Positions 15,660 through 24,268 are shown, numbered from the stretch's first letter. The stretch: 64,000 nt of DNA from Clostridia bacterium (GCA_017541105.1 JAFXZS010000017.1:1-64000); one strand, 5' to 3'. Notes: generated by a model from the letters alone, not told the origin. Made by a program: numbers and translations.

Positions 15660-16805
15660 ATGGAAGTGCACTTGAACGGTTTTGATTATATCGAAGATCT
15701 TCGCAAGCAGAACGGAAAACAAGTGCAGCACTTCAGAGCTTTTTCCCGTTATCTGGAAGGCAAAGCAAGGGAAAAGGGAGTTCCGATCTCCGGCCAGTTT
15801 GAGCTGACGCCGCTGTGCAACTTCAGTTGCAAAATGTGCTACGTCCATCTGGATGCCGATCAGCTTTCGGGCCGGAAAGTCCTCTCAACAGATACCTGGA
15901 AGGGCCTGATGCGCCAGGCATGGGAAGCGGGAATGCTGCATGCAACCCTGACCGGCGGAGAATGCCTGACATACCCTGGTTTTGACGAACTGTTCCTGTA
16001 TCTGCAGAGCCTGGGCTGCGCCATTTCCGTGCTGACCAACGGATACCTGCTGGATGACCGGCGAATCGCGTTCTTCCGGCAGCATAAACCCGCGGCGATA
16101 CAGATCACACTGTACGGATGGAACAATGACGTCTATGAGCGGGTGACCGGGCAGCCTGCTTTTGATACTGTGATCGGGAACATCCGCAAAGCTATGGACG
16201 CCGGCCTCAACGTTGATCTGACGGTGACGCCGAACCGATATCTTGGCGAGGATGTGTTAGAAACCCTGCGTCTCGGAAGGCGCCTGGATGAAGGCCTCGT
16301 CGTCAATACCAACCTCTTTGCCCCCCGGGAGGAAACCGGACGATCCCGGCAGGAGGATAACATAGATGCGGATCAGTATATCCGCATTTACAGGTGTTTG
16401 AACGAGATGGCTGGCCGGGAGACAAAGGAAATCGATCCTGACAGGCTCCCTCCTGTGGGCGGTCCTTCCCATGAGTGTACGCAGTGCGGCCTTCAGTGTG
16501 GAGGCGGACGTTCAGCGTTTGTCATAGACTGGAAGGGAACGATGACGCCCTGCAACCGACTGGACGTCGTCCATGCCGATCCCATCAGGGAAGGGTTTAA
16601 GGAGGCGTGGGCCAAGATCAACCGTGAGGCGGAAAGCTGGCCTCGGGTTCCGGAGTGCGAGGGCTGTGCCTACAGAAGCGTTTGCAGCATCTGCGCGGCA
16701 TCAGTGCTCCGATACGCCGAACCCGGCAGGCAGCCGACTGAGCTGTGTGAAACAGTCCGGTACTATATCCAGCACGGGGTAATGAAAATACCGGAATGCG
16801 ACTGA
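15660..16805 (+). CDS. Radical SAM/SPASM enzyme, probable RiPP maturase
   Basis: Iron-sulfur enzyme that would use S-adenosylmethionine radicals to modify a peptide. The SAM cluster motif CNFSCKMCYVH has Cys 53, 57 and 60; TLTGGECLTYPGF and VLTNGYLL are the next conserved elements. From about residue 280 a Cys-rich SPASM region follows: HECTQCGLQCGGGRSAF, WKGTMTPCN, then CEGCAYRSVCSICAA and further cysteines, ten in all, enough for two auxiliary clusters. The GGGRSAF..WKG.M.PC pattern is that of peptide-modifying maturases such as SCIFF and Cys-rich peptide enzymes rather than sulfatase maturases. ATG at 15660 follows AAGGAC. The 57-aa peptide gene lies 80 bp downstream and is the obvious substrate candidate. 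No peptidase or dedicated exporter is adjacent. Confidence 0.88.
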   Translation: MEVHLNGFDYIEDLRKQNGKQVQHFRAFSRYLEGKAREKGVPISGQFELTPLCNFSCKMCYVHLDADQLSGRKVLSTDTWKGLMRQAWEAGMLHATLTGGECLTYPGFDELFLYLQSLGCAISVLTNGYLLDDRRIAFFRQHKPAAIQITLYGWNNDVYERVTGQPAFDTVIGNIRKAMDAGLNVDLTVTPNRYLGEDVLETLRLGRRLDEGLVVNTNLFAPREETGRSRQEDNIDADQYIRIYRCLNEMAGRETKEIDPDRLPPVGGPSHECTQCGLQCGGGRSAFVIDWKGTMTPCNRLDVVHADPIREGFKEAWAKINREAESWPRVPECEGCAYRSVCSICAASVLRYAEPGRQPTELCETVRYYIQHGVMKIPECD

Positions 16806-16885
16806 GCATAGGTGCGAGCTGACATATCATTCATATGGCAGCGTATAAAGCACTTATATATATATATATATGAAAGGAGAAGAAA

Positions 16886-17059
16886 ATGAAAAAAGCGTAT
16901 GTAACACCGAAAGCGGAAATGATGGATTTCGACTACAGGGAGACAGTGGTTGCTTCCGGTTCAGGTCTGACCGACGCAGCAACAACCAATTGGTGGAAGT
17001 GCGAAACAAGGATTGTAGATGTAAAGGACATTCCAGGCACAACATGCGGGTATATCTAA
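16886..17059 (+). CDS. Candidate RiPP precursor peptide (57 aa)
   Basis: Short ORF with a strong AAAGGAG site five to six bases before the ATG. It begins MKKAYVTPKAEMMDFDY, a leader style common to clostridial radical-SAM peptides (Lys-rich start, Tyr/Pro, acidic-aromatic patch), followed by RETVVASGSG, a plausible cleavage region near residues 20-27. The remaining core has TNWWKCE (Trp 36, Trp 37, Lys 38, Cys 39) and ends PGTTCGYI with Cys 54. Two Cys, the Trp pair and several Thr are possible sites for thioether or carbon-carbon crosslinks. It is directly downstream of the maturase and directly followed by a terminator. Role is inferred from context; no homologue could be checked. Confidence 0.7.
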   Translation: MKKAYVTPKAEMMDFDYRETVVASGSGLTDAATTNWWKCETRIVDVKDIPGTTCGYI

Positions 17060-17078
17060 TCTGATATTCTGTATACTC

Positions 17079-17134
17079 AATGAATGGACGATCGAACTGC
17101 AACTCATGCTGTTTGGCTGTCCATTCATTTTTTT
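17079..17134 (+). terminator. Intrinsic terminator after the peptide gene
   Basis: AATGAATGGAC (17079-17089) pairs with GTCCATTCATT (17119-17129) over 11 bp with a 29-nt loop and a run of T to 17134. Confidence 0.75.
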
Positions 17135-17187
17135 GTCAGATGGAAAAGCACAATGCACGTATTGGGAACGGAAAAGAGGAGGGACCG

Positions 17188-18084
17188 ATGTTGCCAGGCA
17201 TTCAGGCACATGATTATGCCATGGAATGGCGGCTCCGCCAGGCGGATCCGGCGCTTCACAAACGTTTTACCGACGCTGTGCTTGCCTTGCAATACAATCT
17301 GTCCGGATATAAGCGGATTTTCCCGGAATACACGGATCATTCAAACCTTCATTCCCTGCACGTGGTTGATTTTTGCAATCAACTGATCGGAAACCAGATT
17401 GACCGGCTGAACGCGGATGAACTGTATATCCTGCTGACGGCATGTTATTTCCACGATACCGGAATGGGGATTACCATGAAGGATTACTCGGAGTTTTCCG
17501 AACACATCAATTTCGGAGACTATTTTGAGAGCCACAGCCGGGAGGATATCCCCGGCATCATCCGAGACTTTCACCATGAGTTTTCCGGCCGGTTTATTCA
17601 AAAATACGCCGCACTTTTTGAATTCCCATCCGTGGCGCATCAGTGGGCGATCCGGATGGTTGCCATGGGACACCGTAAAACCGACCTGACGGATCAGCGC
17701 TTATACCCGCTCGCGCTGAAAATGCCCGGCGGAAATCAAGTATGCCTTCCGTATCTTGCGGCGCTCATCCGCCTGGCGGATGAGATTGATGTCGCTGCGG
17801 AGCGCAATCCGACCCTTCTCTATGATATTGAAGCCCTGACAGACGAAAAACAGATCATGGAGAATAAGAAGGTGAAGGCTGTCCGGTCATTGCAGGTGAC
17901 GGAGAAGCGGTTTATCCTGACCGTCGATCCCGTGGAGGAAGCTGTTTTGCAGCAAATCAGGATCATGGCTGAAAAAATGAAACGGACGCTCAATGACTGC
18001 CGTGCTGCCGTGTGCGGCCGGACGCCCTATGTGATTACGCAGGAAGATGTGTTGATTGAAAGCTATAACCCGGAATCGGGCTGA
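17188..18084 (+). CDS. HD-domain phosphohydrolase-like protein
   Basis: Metal-dependent HD fold, probably hydrolysing a phosphoester. I start at ATG 17188 (MLPGIQAHDY, 298 aa) because GAGGAGGG lies six bases upstream; the frame is open further up through the terminator. Residues HSNLHSLHVVDFCNQL (His near 51-58), LLTACYFHDTGMGIT (HD at 89-90), AMGHRKTDL and RLADEIDVAAERN (second Asp near 210) give the HD metal set. This variant, with CYFHDTGM and RLADEID, resembles the HD module often fused to Hsp90-like ATPases, but here it is alone. It follows the radical SAM/peptide pair across a terminator; functional connection is unproven. Confidence 0.78.
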   Translation: MLPGIQAHDYAMEWRLRQADPALHKRFTDAVLALQYNLSGYKRIFPEYTDHSNLHSLHVVDFCNQLIGNQIDRLNADELYILLTACYFHDTGMGITMKDYSEFSEHINFGDYFESHSREDIPGIIRDFHHEFSGRFIQKYAALFEFPSVAHQWAIRMVAMGHRKTDLTDQRLYPLALKMPGGNQVCLPYLAALIRLADEIDVAAERNPTLLYDIEALTDEKQIMENKKVKAVRSLQVTEKRFILTVDPVEEAVLQQIRIMAEKMKRTLNDCRAAVCGRTPYVITQEDVLIESYNPESG

Positions 18085-18123
18085 AAGGCAGGAGGAGACA
18101 CACTGCCGATTTTCTGATGTGGA

Positions 18124-18240
18124 GCGCGGAGGCGGAGTACAGCTGATTCACGCCGGCGAAGCGGTGATGAAGATCATTAAACTGGCCGGCTTTATGAGTG
18201 TGGTGCGTGTGGCCGCAGATGAACCGATAATTCTGCAGGA
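18124..18240 (+). pseudogene. Relic of a STAS-domain (anti-anti-sigma type) gene
   Basis: One frame reads LIHAGEAVMKIIKLAGFMSVV-RVA just upstream of the propeller gene, which resembles the last strand and helix of a STAS domain. No start, no N-terminal half and no matching stop are present. Low-confidence reading by pattern only. Confidence 0.3.
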
Positions 18241-18248
18241 GGATGAAC

Positions 18249-19349
18249 ATGCTTTGGAAACAGCGGACAATGAATTATATCGACAGGCTGCTGGGATGCC
18301 TGCTTTGCGCTGTGATCATGGCGGCGGGAGCAGTCTGTCCCGCGTGCGGTTACGCGGTTCAGCCCGTCAATGCTTCCGGGAATCCGAATTTCCATCCTGC
18401 TGTTGATCTGATTGTACCAGGAGCGAAATATTCCGCCGTCCTGTACAATAACCGAAACGGCCTGCCAACTTCCGAGATCAAAGCCATTGCACAGACGGAT
18501 GACGGGTTTATCTGGATCGGAGCCTATTCGGGCCTGATCCGTTATGACGGCAACACCTTTGAACGGATCCAGGCGGATGTTCCCATTTCCAATGTGATGG
18601 TACTGCTTAAAGACAGCCGGAACCGGCTGTGGATCGGAACCAGCGATGCGGGCCTTCTGATGATGGAAAACGGACAGTTCAGGCGCTGGGGAATATCCGA
18701 CGGGCTGGAATCTCTCTCCGTTCGCCATTTCGCGGAAGACGCAGACGGCTACATCTATGTGGGGACGACCTCCGGCCTCGTCATACTCGATCCCGGGATG
18801 GAGCTTAGCGTTGAAAGAAGCGAACGGCTTTCGGGGACCATCCAGAAGATCCGCAGGGGCGGGGACGGCCAGGTATATGTGCTGACCCGGGCCGGGGATC
18901 TTGCTGTATACAGCAAGGGTGTGCAGGTCAGCAAACTGAACGCCAAGGACTGCGCCGTTGAAAATATCAACTGTATGCTGCCGGATTCGGAGAATCCGGG
19001 TTGGTATTGGCTGGGCGACAGCGGATCCCGGTTGTATTACGGGGAAGCTTCCGACGGTTTTCGGAATGCCCGTGTTCTGGAGCTCGGAAAACTGCTGGAG
19101 CCGGAAAGCCTGGAGGAGATTGGCGGAAAGATCTGGGTCTGCTGCAGGAACGGCATCGCCACGCTGGACGGGGACGGAATCAGCCCACTGGAAGGACTCC
19201 CGATGGACGATTCTGTGTCGCATGTGATGACGGTTCGGGAATTCCCTTACGCGAATAATTACGATTCAATCTGCCACGGAACGCGCTCCGGATTGCATTC
19301 TATACATTTATATGTAACGAAGTCCATAATATTATATTCTATCATATGA
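18249..19349 (+). pseudogene. Truncated two-component-regulator propeller sensor
   Basis: N-terminal part of a surface sensor. It starts at the ATG at 18249 (MLWKQRTMNY) nine bases after GGAGG, has a signal peptide or membrane anchor (LGCLLCAVIMAAGAVCPACG), then beta-propeller blades of the Reg_prop type: NNRNGLPTSEIKAIAQTDDG, FIWIGAYSGLIRYDG, LWIGTSDAGLLMMENGQF, YIYVGTTSGLVILD. Intact relatives are usually around 900-1100 aa with more blades and a C-terminal signalling domain (often diguanylate cyclase). Here the frame ends at 367 aa after a switch to non-family sequence at about 19250 (NYDSICHGTRSGLHSIH...), so about two thirds is missing. The product may still be made but could not signal. 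Confidence 0.7.
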
Positions 19350-19592
19350 ATGCACATAAATGAGCAGGCGCCAAAGGGGATTGATTTTTTATGGGAGATA
19401 TATGTTCTTCTTTCAGGACTCGCCATATCGCTTGTCTCCGCAGCGGTTCCCATGGGCAAGCCCTCCCGGAGACACAGAAATGGTATTTACTTGCTGATCC
19501 CGGGACTTTCCAAAATCAAAGGCGTTAAAAAGCCTGCCAATGGATAAAGATATGCGGAATAAAAACAGCTCACATGAGAAAGGAAGGCAACC

Positions 19593-20636
19593 ATGAAGAA
19601 ACATATTGCGATTCTCACAACCCTTGTTCTGCTGCTGGGCGGCATGCCTGCTTTTGCAGGGAACGGTTCAGCTGCGGCAAACGAAGACGGCATTGATTAC
19701 CTGGCGCTGGTGAACAAGCTCCATCCGTTGCCGGAAGGCTGGGAAGAAGCGCTGGAAACCGTAATGATTACCAATTCCGTCGGGGATGAAGTGGAGGTTG
19801 AAGCACAGGCTTATGCCGCGTACCTTTCGCTGAAGACGGATCTGGAAGAGAATGACGGTATTTACCTGGAGCTGGATTCCGCCCGCCGCAGCGTCGCCGC
19901 GCAGCAGGATATCATGAATCGCTTTATTGAGAAATATGGTGCGGATTACGCGGCGAAAACCGTCGCCACGCCCGGTTATTCCGAGCATCATACAGGCCTG
20001 GCCCTGGATCTCTATTTCAAAATCAAAAATGGCGACGGCACGTTTACAGACGTGTACTATAACGAAGATATGACCAGGCCGGAATATGAGGAACTCTGGG
20101 CCAAAGTCCATGCGAAGCTGGCGGATTACGGCTTTATTCTGCGCTATCTTCCGGACAAGGAATACATCACGGGTTATGGGTATGAGCCCTGGCACATCCG
20201 TTATATCGGCGATGCAGACCTGGCAAGAGAAATTACGGCCCAGCCCGGCAAGACGCTGGAAGTATGGCTCGGCGCGGCAACCGACGCGAACGCAGCCGTT
20301 GATTACGGCACCTCGGAGCTTTATACCCGGGACGAACTCGAAGAGGCCGCTGTCCAGGTCAAGTGCAGATTCGCTTCTTTTGCGGGCTGTGAGCTTCATA
20401 CACTGCGCTACGCCGGAGACGAATGCAATACGGAAGAAAACATCGCCTGGATGAACCAGTTAGACGAAGGAAAAGGATATGTTCAGGCTGCAGAATTTAT
20501 CAGCGATTTTCATTCTCCCGTCCAACCGGGAGAGGAAACAGCCTGGGAACCGGATACGGAGTATACGGACTGGCAGTGGTGGCTGGCCCGTACCGCGGAT
20601 GGCGGCTGGCAGCTTCTGACCTGGGGATACAGGTAA
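19593..20636 (+). CDS. Secreted D-alanyl-D-alanine carboxypeptidase, VanY/M15B type
   Basis: Trims the terminal D-Ala of peptidoglycan stem peptides. Residues 1-23 are a signal peptide (MKKHIAILTTLVLLLGGMPAFA). The M15 zinc peptidase domain (about 60-210) has SEHHTGLALDLYF with the His/Asp ligands and the catalytic/zinc segment GYGYEPWHIRYIG. The last ~130 residues form an extra domain with two Cys and a Trp-rich tail (TEYTDWQWWLARTADGGW) not found in minimal VanY proteins. AAAGGAAGG precedes the start. It lies between the truncated propeller gene and an alpha/beta hydrolase with a 32-bp gap to the latter, so the two are probably co-transcribed. Confidence 0.88.
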   Translation: MKKHIAILTTLVLLLGGMPAFAGNGSAAANEDGIDYLALVNKLHPLPEGWEEALETVMITNSVGDEVEVEAQAYAAYLSLKTDLEENDGIYLELDSARRSVAAQQDIMNRFIEKYGADYAAKTVATPGYSEHHTGLALDLYFKIKNGDGTFTDVYYNEDMTRPEYEELWAKVHAKLADYGFILRYLPDKEYITGYGYEPWHIRYIGDADLAREITAQPGKTLEVWLGAATDANAAVDYGTSELYTRDELEEAAVQVKCRFASFAGCELHTLRYAGDECNTEENIAWMNQLDEGKGYVQAAEFISDFHSPVQPGEETAWEPDTEYTDWQWWLARTADGGWQLLTWGYR

Positions 20637-20668
20637 ATCCGCTCAGCCCTGCACTGCCGGAGGATGGT

Positions 20669-21508
20669 ATGGATATACAGAGCAATACGGTTCAGACAGA
20701 CGGGTTTACAATGGACTATTTCCGATTCGGATCCGGGGAAAAGGCGCTTGTAATCCTGCCCGGGCTCAGCGTGGACAGCATCATGAAGTACGCCGGCGCC
20801 GTTTCAGAAGCATACAGCCTGCTGACAGATGACTTTTCCGTCTATGTGTTTGACCGGAAGAAAGAACTGTCCGCGGCGTATTCCGTATATGAGATGGCAG
20901 AGGATACAGCGGCAGCGATCCGCGTGCTGGGCCTGGATCCGGTCAGCCTCTTCGGTGCCTCTCAGGGTGGGATGATCGCGCTGACGATCGCGGCCAAATA
21001 TCCGGAGATTGTCAGCAAGCTGGTTCTCGGTTCCACATCCGCCTGTGTGGCACAGGAGCAGTATCAGACGATTGAAAACTGGATTCAGCTGGCGAAAGCC
21101 GGGAACGCGAAAAGCCTGTATCTGGCATTCGGAAAAGCAATTTATCCGCCGGATGTATTTGAACATTCCAGAAATCTGCTGGCCGCAGCATCGGAAACTG
21201 TGACGGAGGAGGATCTGCACCGCTTCATGATTCTGGCAGCCGGTATAAAAGGATTTGATGTGACGGAACAACTGAAGGAAATTTCCTGTCCGGTACTTGT
21301 GATTGGCTCTCTGGATGACTGTGTTCTGGGCGCCGAGGCGTCGGAACAGATTGCGGAACAGCTGAAGGAGAGGGCAAACTGTGAATTGTATCTGTATCAT
21401 GGTTACGGACATGCGGCATACGATCTCGCTCCTGATTATAAAGAAAGGCTCCTGAGTTTTCTGGCTGACAAACCGATCGTTTCAAAGCCGAAACACAGCC
21501 GGATATAA
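20669..21508 (+). CDS. Alpha/beta-hydrolase fold protein
   Basis: Serine hydrolase of unknown substrate. I take the ATG at 20669 (MDIQSNTVQTDGF, 279 aa) since GGAGG is upstream; the frame extends back into the VanY gene. The nucleophile elbow is LFGASQGGMIAL near residue 95, the oxyanion region LVILPGLSVD near 30, the acid GSLDDCVLG near 215 and the catalytic His in YLYHGYGHAAYDL near 250. No signal peptide, so cytoplasmic unless exported otherwise. Confidence 0.83.
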   Translation: MDIQSNTVQTDGFTMDYFRFGSGEKALVILPGLSVDSIMKYAGAVSEAYSLLTDDFSVYVFDRKKELSAAYSVYEMAEDTAAAIRVLGLDPVSLFGASQGGMIALTIAAKYPEIVSKLVLGSTSACVAQEQYQTIENWIQLAKAGNAKSLYLAFGKAIYPPDVFEHSRNLLAAASETVTEEDLHRFMILAAGIKGFDVTEQLKEISCPVLVIGSLDDCVLGAEASEQIAEQLKERANCELYLYHGYGHAAYDLAPDYKERLLSFLADKPIVSKPKHSRI

Positions 21509-21549
21509 GTTCCGCCCACAGGCCAGGGAGCAGGGAAAACCAGGGAAGC

Positions 21550-21579
21550 CGACATTTATTGGACAACGAATGCTACAAT
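21550..21579 (+). promoter_or_regulatory. SARP-type direct-repeat promoter, copy 1
   Basis: CGACATT-TATT-GGACAAC, two heptamers with 11-bp period, then TACAAT (21574-21579) 17 nt after GACATT. It shares the layout of copies 2 and 3 and stands before a gene that has lost its 5' end. Confidence 0.6.
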
Positions 21580-21634
21580 ATTTTCAAATGGAAATGAGCT
21601 TTCCCGTAACGGCGGCGATGCTTATCAATGGGGT

Positions 21635-21991
21635 GTGCGGGATCATGGAAATCATGTGATGATCGTCGCATTGTGGAAACAATACCCATCCCTTTTAGCA
21701 TGGATGTCTGATCCAAAGGCGATTGCCAAAAAGAATGAGAAGCTGACGCAAAAGGTTTATGGAGGATATGATTACCGGCTTCTTGGTTTCACTTCCCTGC
21801 AGGCCGTGAACGAAAAAGCGGAAGGATATTCTTTTTCCTACAGCGTGGAGGGGATTGCACAGGTGGTTCAGAATTTCCTGATAAAAGACGGAAAAACGGT
21901 TTATGCAATTACCTGCGCAGGCCGGGAAGAGAATCTGGCTGAGGATCAGAAAATGTTCCGTAAAGTGATGGAAAGCCTTCGGCATCAGTGA
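21635..21991 (+). pseudogene. 3' fragment of a secreted-protein gene
   Basis: An open frame (GTG at 21635, no ribosome binding site) encodes a soluble fragment ending DYRLLGFTSLQAVNEKAEG..., ...LIKDGKTVYAITCAG..., ...EDQKMFRKVMESL. That ending resembles the C-terminal half of small clostridial secreted proteins whose last strand-helix reads GK.Y.I...E. All intact neighbours start with signal peptides but this one does not, and an intact promoter of the local type stands at 21550-21579. The likely history is an internal deletion that joined the promoter region to the 3' part. Confidence 0.5.
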
Positions 21992-22080
21992 TCCGGAAAC
22001 AGCGCAATGCAAAGGATCAGCTGAAAAGCAGGAGGATCAGCCGAAACGATACCGGATAAACGGGATGATTATTCCATACT

Positions 22081-22110
22081 GGACATTTGTTGGACAGCCG
22101 GGAATAAAAT
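22081..22110 (+). promoter_or_regulatory. SARP-type direct-repeat promoter, copy 2
   Basis: GGACATT-TGTT-GGACAGC with 11-bp period and TAAAAT (22105-22110) 17 nt after GACATT; the SH3 protein gene starts 45 bp after the -10. Confidence 0.65.
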
Positions 22111-22154
22111 ACAAATACGGATTAAGAAATTCCGTAAGAAAGGATGAATCCCAG

Positions 22155-22760
22155 ATGAAAAAGGTAATCAGTCTGATACTGTCCGTGATGCTGTTTGTAC
22201 TTCTTGCATCCGCAGCTCTGTCGGAAAGCCAGGGAACATTTATGTATGTTTATACGCAGAACGGAAAGGTCCTGAGGGTCCGTTCCACCATGAGCACAAG
22301 TAATGACAGCAACGTCATCGGCTCGCTGCCATATGGGGCCAAGGTCATCATTTACGGAGTCCGGGACGGCTGGGCGATGATTGACTACGGGAATACTACC
22401 GGCTATGTCATGTACCGCTTCCTGGTGAAAGAACAGCCGGCTCCTTATAATCCCTCCGGCAATCCGGACCAGGAAACAAAGGAAACAAAGGATCCCTTAA
22501 AGGAAGCGTCCACAGTCGCTCAGATGAACGCGCTGATCGCTTCCGCGAAGTTTGTGGAATCCTATACCGTCACCGTCCGCCCTGTCCGGGCCAGCGGCTG
22601 GGTTTATATGCGCTGGTTCCCCAGCAGAGCCGCGGAAGCGATGGCTACCTTCGGCGCCAACTATGAGCTGACCGTCATCGCCGAGCTGAAAGACTGGTAT
22701 CAGGTGAATGATCCCGCTACCGGCAAGGTCGGTTTTATCTATAAGAGTTATGTGCAGTGA
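22155..22760 (+). CDS. Secreted protein with two bacterial SH3 domains
   Basis: Probably binds the cell wall. Signal peptide at 1-23 (MKKVISLILSVMLFVLLASA). First SH3b domain at about 28-88: GKVLRVRSTMSTSNDSNVIG, GAKVIIYGVRDGWAMIDYGN, TTGYVMYRFL. A Pro/Gly/Lys-rich linker (about 90-125) follows, then a second SH3-like unit (YTVTVRPVRASGWVYMRWFP, YELTVIAELKDWYQV, KVGFIYKSYVQ). No catalytic domain. It is headed by direct-repeat promoter copy 2, 45 bp upstream, and is first in a run of exported proteins. Confidence 0.83.
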   Translation: MKKVISLILSVMLFVLLASAALSESQGTFMYVYTQNGKVLRVRSTMSTSNDSNVIGSLPYGAKVIIYGVRDGWAMIDYGNTTGYVMYRFLVKEQPAPYNPSGNPDQETKETKDPLKEASTVAQMNALIASAKFVESYTVTVRPVRASGWVYMRWFPSRAAEAMATFGANYELTVIAELKDWYQVNDPATGKVGFIYKSYVQ

Positions 22761-22786
22761 GCTGTAAGCATCGGAGAAGGAGATGA

Positions 22787-23320
22787 ATGACAATGAAAAG
22801 AATCACAGCGCTGGCGCTGAGCCTGATCATGATTCTGTGCGCGGCCTGCGTGCTGGCTGAAGATGCCGGAAAAAACGAAATCGGCACGCTGAAAGTCGGC
22901 GAAGCCTTCAGCATTCAGAGCAGGATGCCGGAAGGTTATACCTATATGCCTGTGACGGAAACAGAGCTGAACATGGTCGGAATCCTCTCTGCCGGGGCGG
23001 GAAAACCCGCTGTGACCGTTTCCATCGCGTATAACGAGGAATACGCGGACACTGAACGCTTCAACGACGTGGACGAGGCCGTTGTGGAAGAAATCCGCGA
23101 CAGTTTCCGGGAAGCGGATGAAGAGGTCACCTTTGAGGATCTGGAAACAGCCTACGGCACCCGCCTGCTGAAGGTGAGCGGGGACGGCTTTGTGGATATC
23201 TATACGATCTACAAAGGCTATGAACTGGAGTTTGTCATGACCGGCGACTCATTCACCGACGCCGATGTACAGATGATGGTGGACTTTATCAGCGATATGG
23301 ATTTTGTCACTGTGGAATAA
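22787..23320 (+). CDS. Secreted protein of unknown function (177 aa)
   Basis: Not recognised. AAGGAG lies four bases before the ATG at 22787 and ten before the in-frame ATG at 22793, so either may be used. Signal peptide MKRITALALSLIMILCAACVLA; the Cys pair at its end could also make this a lipoprotein but the lipobox is poor. The mature part is an acidic alpha/beta domain, with IGTLKVGEAFSIQSRMPEGY, strands to KPAVTVSIAYNEEYAD and an ending DADVQMMVDFISDMDFVTVE. The strand-helix end resembles the 118-aa fragment upstream, suggesting paralogy. A terminator follows. Confidence 0.72.
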   Translation: MTMKRITALALSLIMILCAACVLAEDAGKNEIGTLKVGEAFSIQSRMPEGYTYMPVTETELNMVGILSAGAGKPAVTVSIAYNEEYADTERFNDVDEAVVEEIRDSFREADEEVTFEDLETAYGTRLLKVSGDGFVDIYTIYKGYELEFVMTGDSFTDADVQMMVDFISDMDFVTVE

Positions 23321-23348
23321 AAAGAATCCAATGTGCCATCAGCGATTC

Positions 23349-23380
23349 CGGCATCCGGTTTCCCGGAGATGCCGTTTTTT
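23349..23380 (+). terminator. Intrinsic terminator
   Basis: CGGCATC (23349-23355) pairs with GATGCCG (23368-23374), with an inner CGG/CCG pairing, and T6 at 23375-23380. Confidence 0.75.
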
Positions 23381-23426
23381 CGCAGAAGACAGCAGCAATG
23401 TGCTGCGGAGGAGGAAATAAATCAAC

Positions 23427-24245
23427 ATGAAAAAACTGTTAGCCATTCTGGTAATCCTGTGCCTGATTCTGCCGGCTGCCGCAGTTGCGGAGGGAGCCGA
23501 AGAAAAAACTTACTGGGAGGAACATCCCGGTGTTCTCGCCTTTGACTCATACTGGGTATCCGGAGACGCGCAGATCCGGATCGACGCCTATCATACGGAC
23601 GGGGGATATGAAATCCTTGTGGTCGAAATGACAGGTGAAAACACCTTCAACTCCTGGGAGTACCTGCTTGTTTACGACGAAGAAACAAAATCCCTGGTTG
23701 CGGACAAAACCGGTATGAAATCCGCCAACACCTTTGACGAAACCGGTATGATTACCGGATCCGAGCAGGAATATGAGGACGGCAGCGCCAGATTCTTCAT
23801 CAACGACCTGGACCAGCTCTGCTGGGACGACGAAAAGGAAGATACCTTTTCGGCAACAGTCTTCAACCGGATCGGCAGGTTTCCCGGCCGGTACGTCTAT
23901 GACCGGGCATATATGGAGGTGAACTGGGCCGGTGAAGGCCTGATCTACGACGTCTCGCTGGACTGGGCGGACAGCGCTTTCGAGACATGGCACTGGATGA
24001 TGAACGGCAAGTACGATCCGGCGTCGGACACCCTCGTACTGAACGGCGTCCGGTTCTTCTACACCTACAAGGAAGACGGCGAACTGGATCTGGATGCAGA
24101 CAAGCTGGAGGAAGAGGTCAGCGCTGTCTTCGCCTTTGACGACGAAGGGTTTCTGGTTATTCCTGAATCCACCGACCCGTCCATCATGGGCTGGCAGTAT
24201 GAAACGGACCCTGTGGTTTACGGGATGTGGATGTGGGAGTTTTAA
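23427..24245 (+). CDS. Secreted protein of unknown function (272 aa)
   Basis: Not recognised. Signal peptide MKKLLAILVILCLILPAAAV followed by an acidic, aromatic-rich mature domain, with many Trp and Tyr (YWEEHPGVLAFDSYWVSGDA, WDDEKEDTFSATVFNRIGRF, WHWMMNGKYDPASDTLVLNG). The pattern of alternating strands suggests a beta-sandwich or lipocalin-like barrel. GGAGGAAAT lies before the start. It is followed 23 bp later by a membrane protein and probably shares its mRNA. Confidence 0.72.
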   Translation: MKKLLAILVILCLILPAAAVAEGAEEKTYWEEHPGVLAFDSYWVSGDAQIRIDAYHTDGGYEILVVEMTGENTFNSWEYLLVYDEETKSLVADKTGMKSANTFDETGMITGSEQEYEDGSARFFINDLDQLCWDDEKEDTFSATVFNRIGRFPGRYVYDRAYMEVNWAGEGLIYDVSLDWADSAFETWHWMMNGKYDPASDTLVLNGVRFFYTYKEDGELDLDADKLEEEVSAVFAFDDEGFLVIPESTDPSIMGWQYETDPVVYGMWMWEF

Positions 24246-24268
24246 TAACGTACAGGAGGGCATGAATC

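Noticed and set aside
16854..16871. TA-dinucleotide tract before the peptide gene as a regulatory element
   Set aside because: Simple TA repeat; no -35 partner at correct spacing, probably plain spacer.
19350..19547. 65-aa ORF after the truncated propeller gene
   Set aside because: No ribosome binding site and low-complexity composition; gap 19350-19592 is taken as non-coding.
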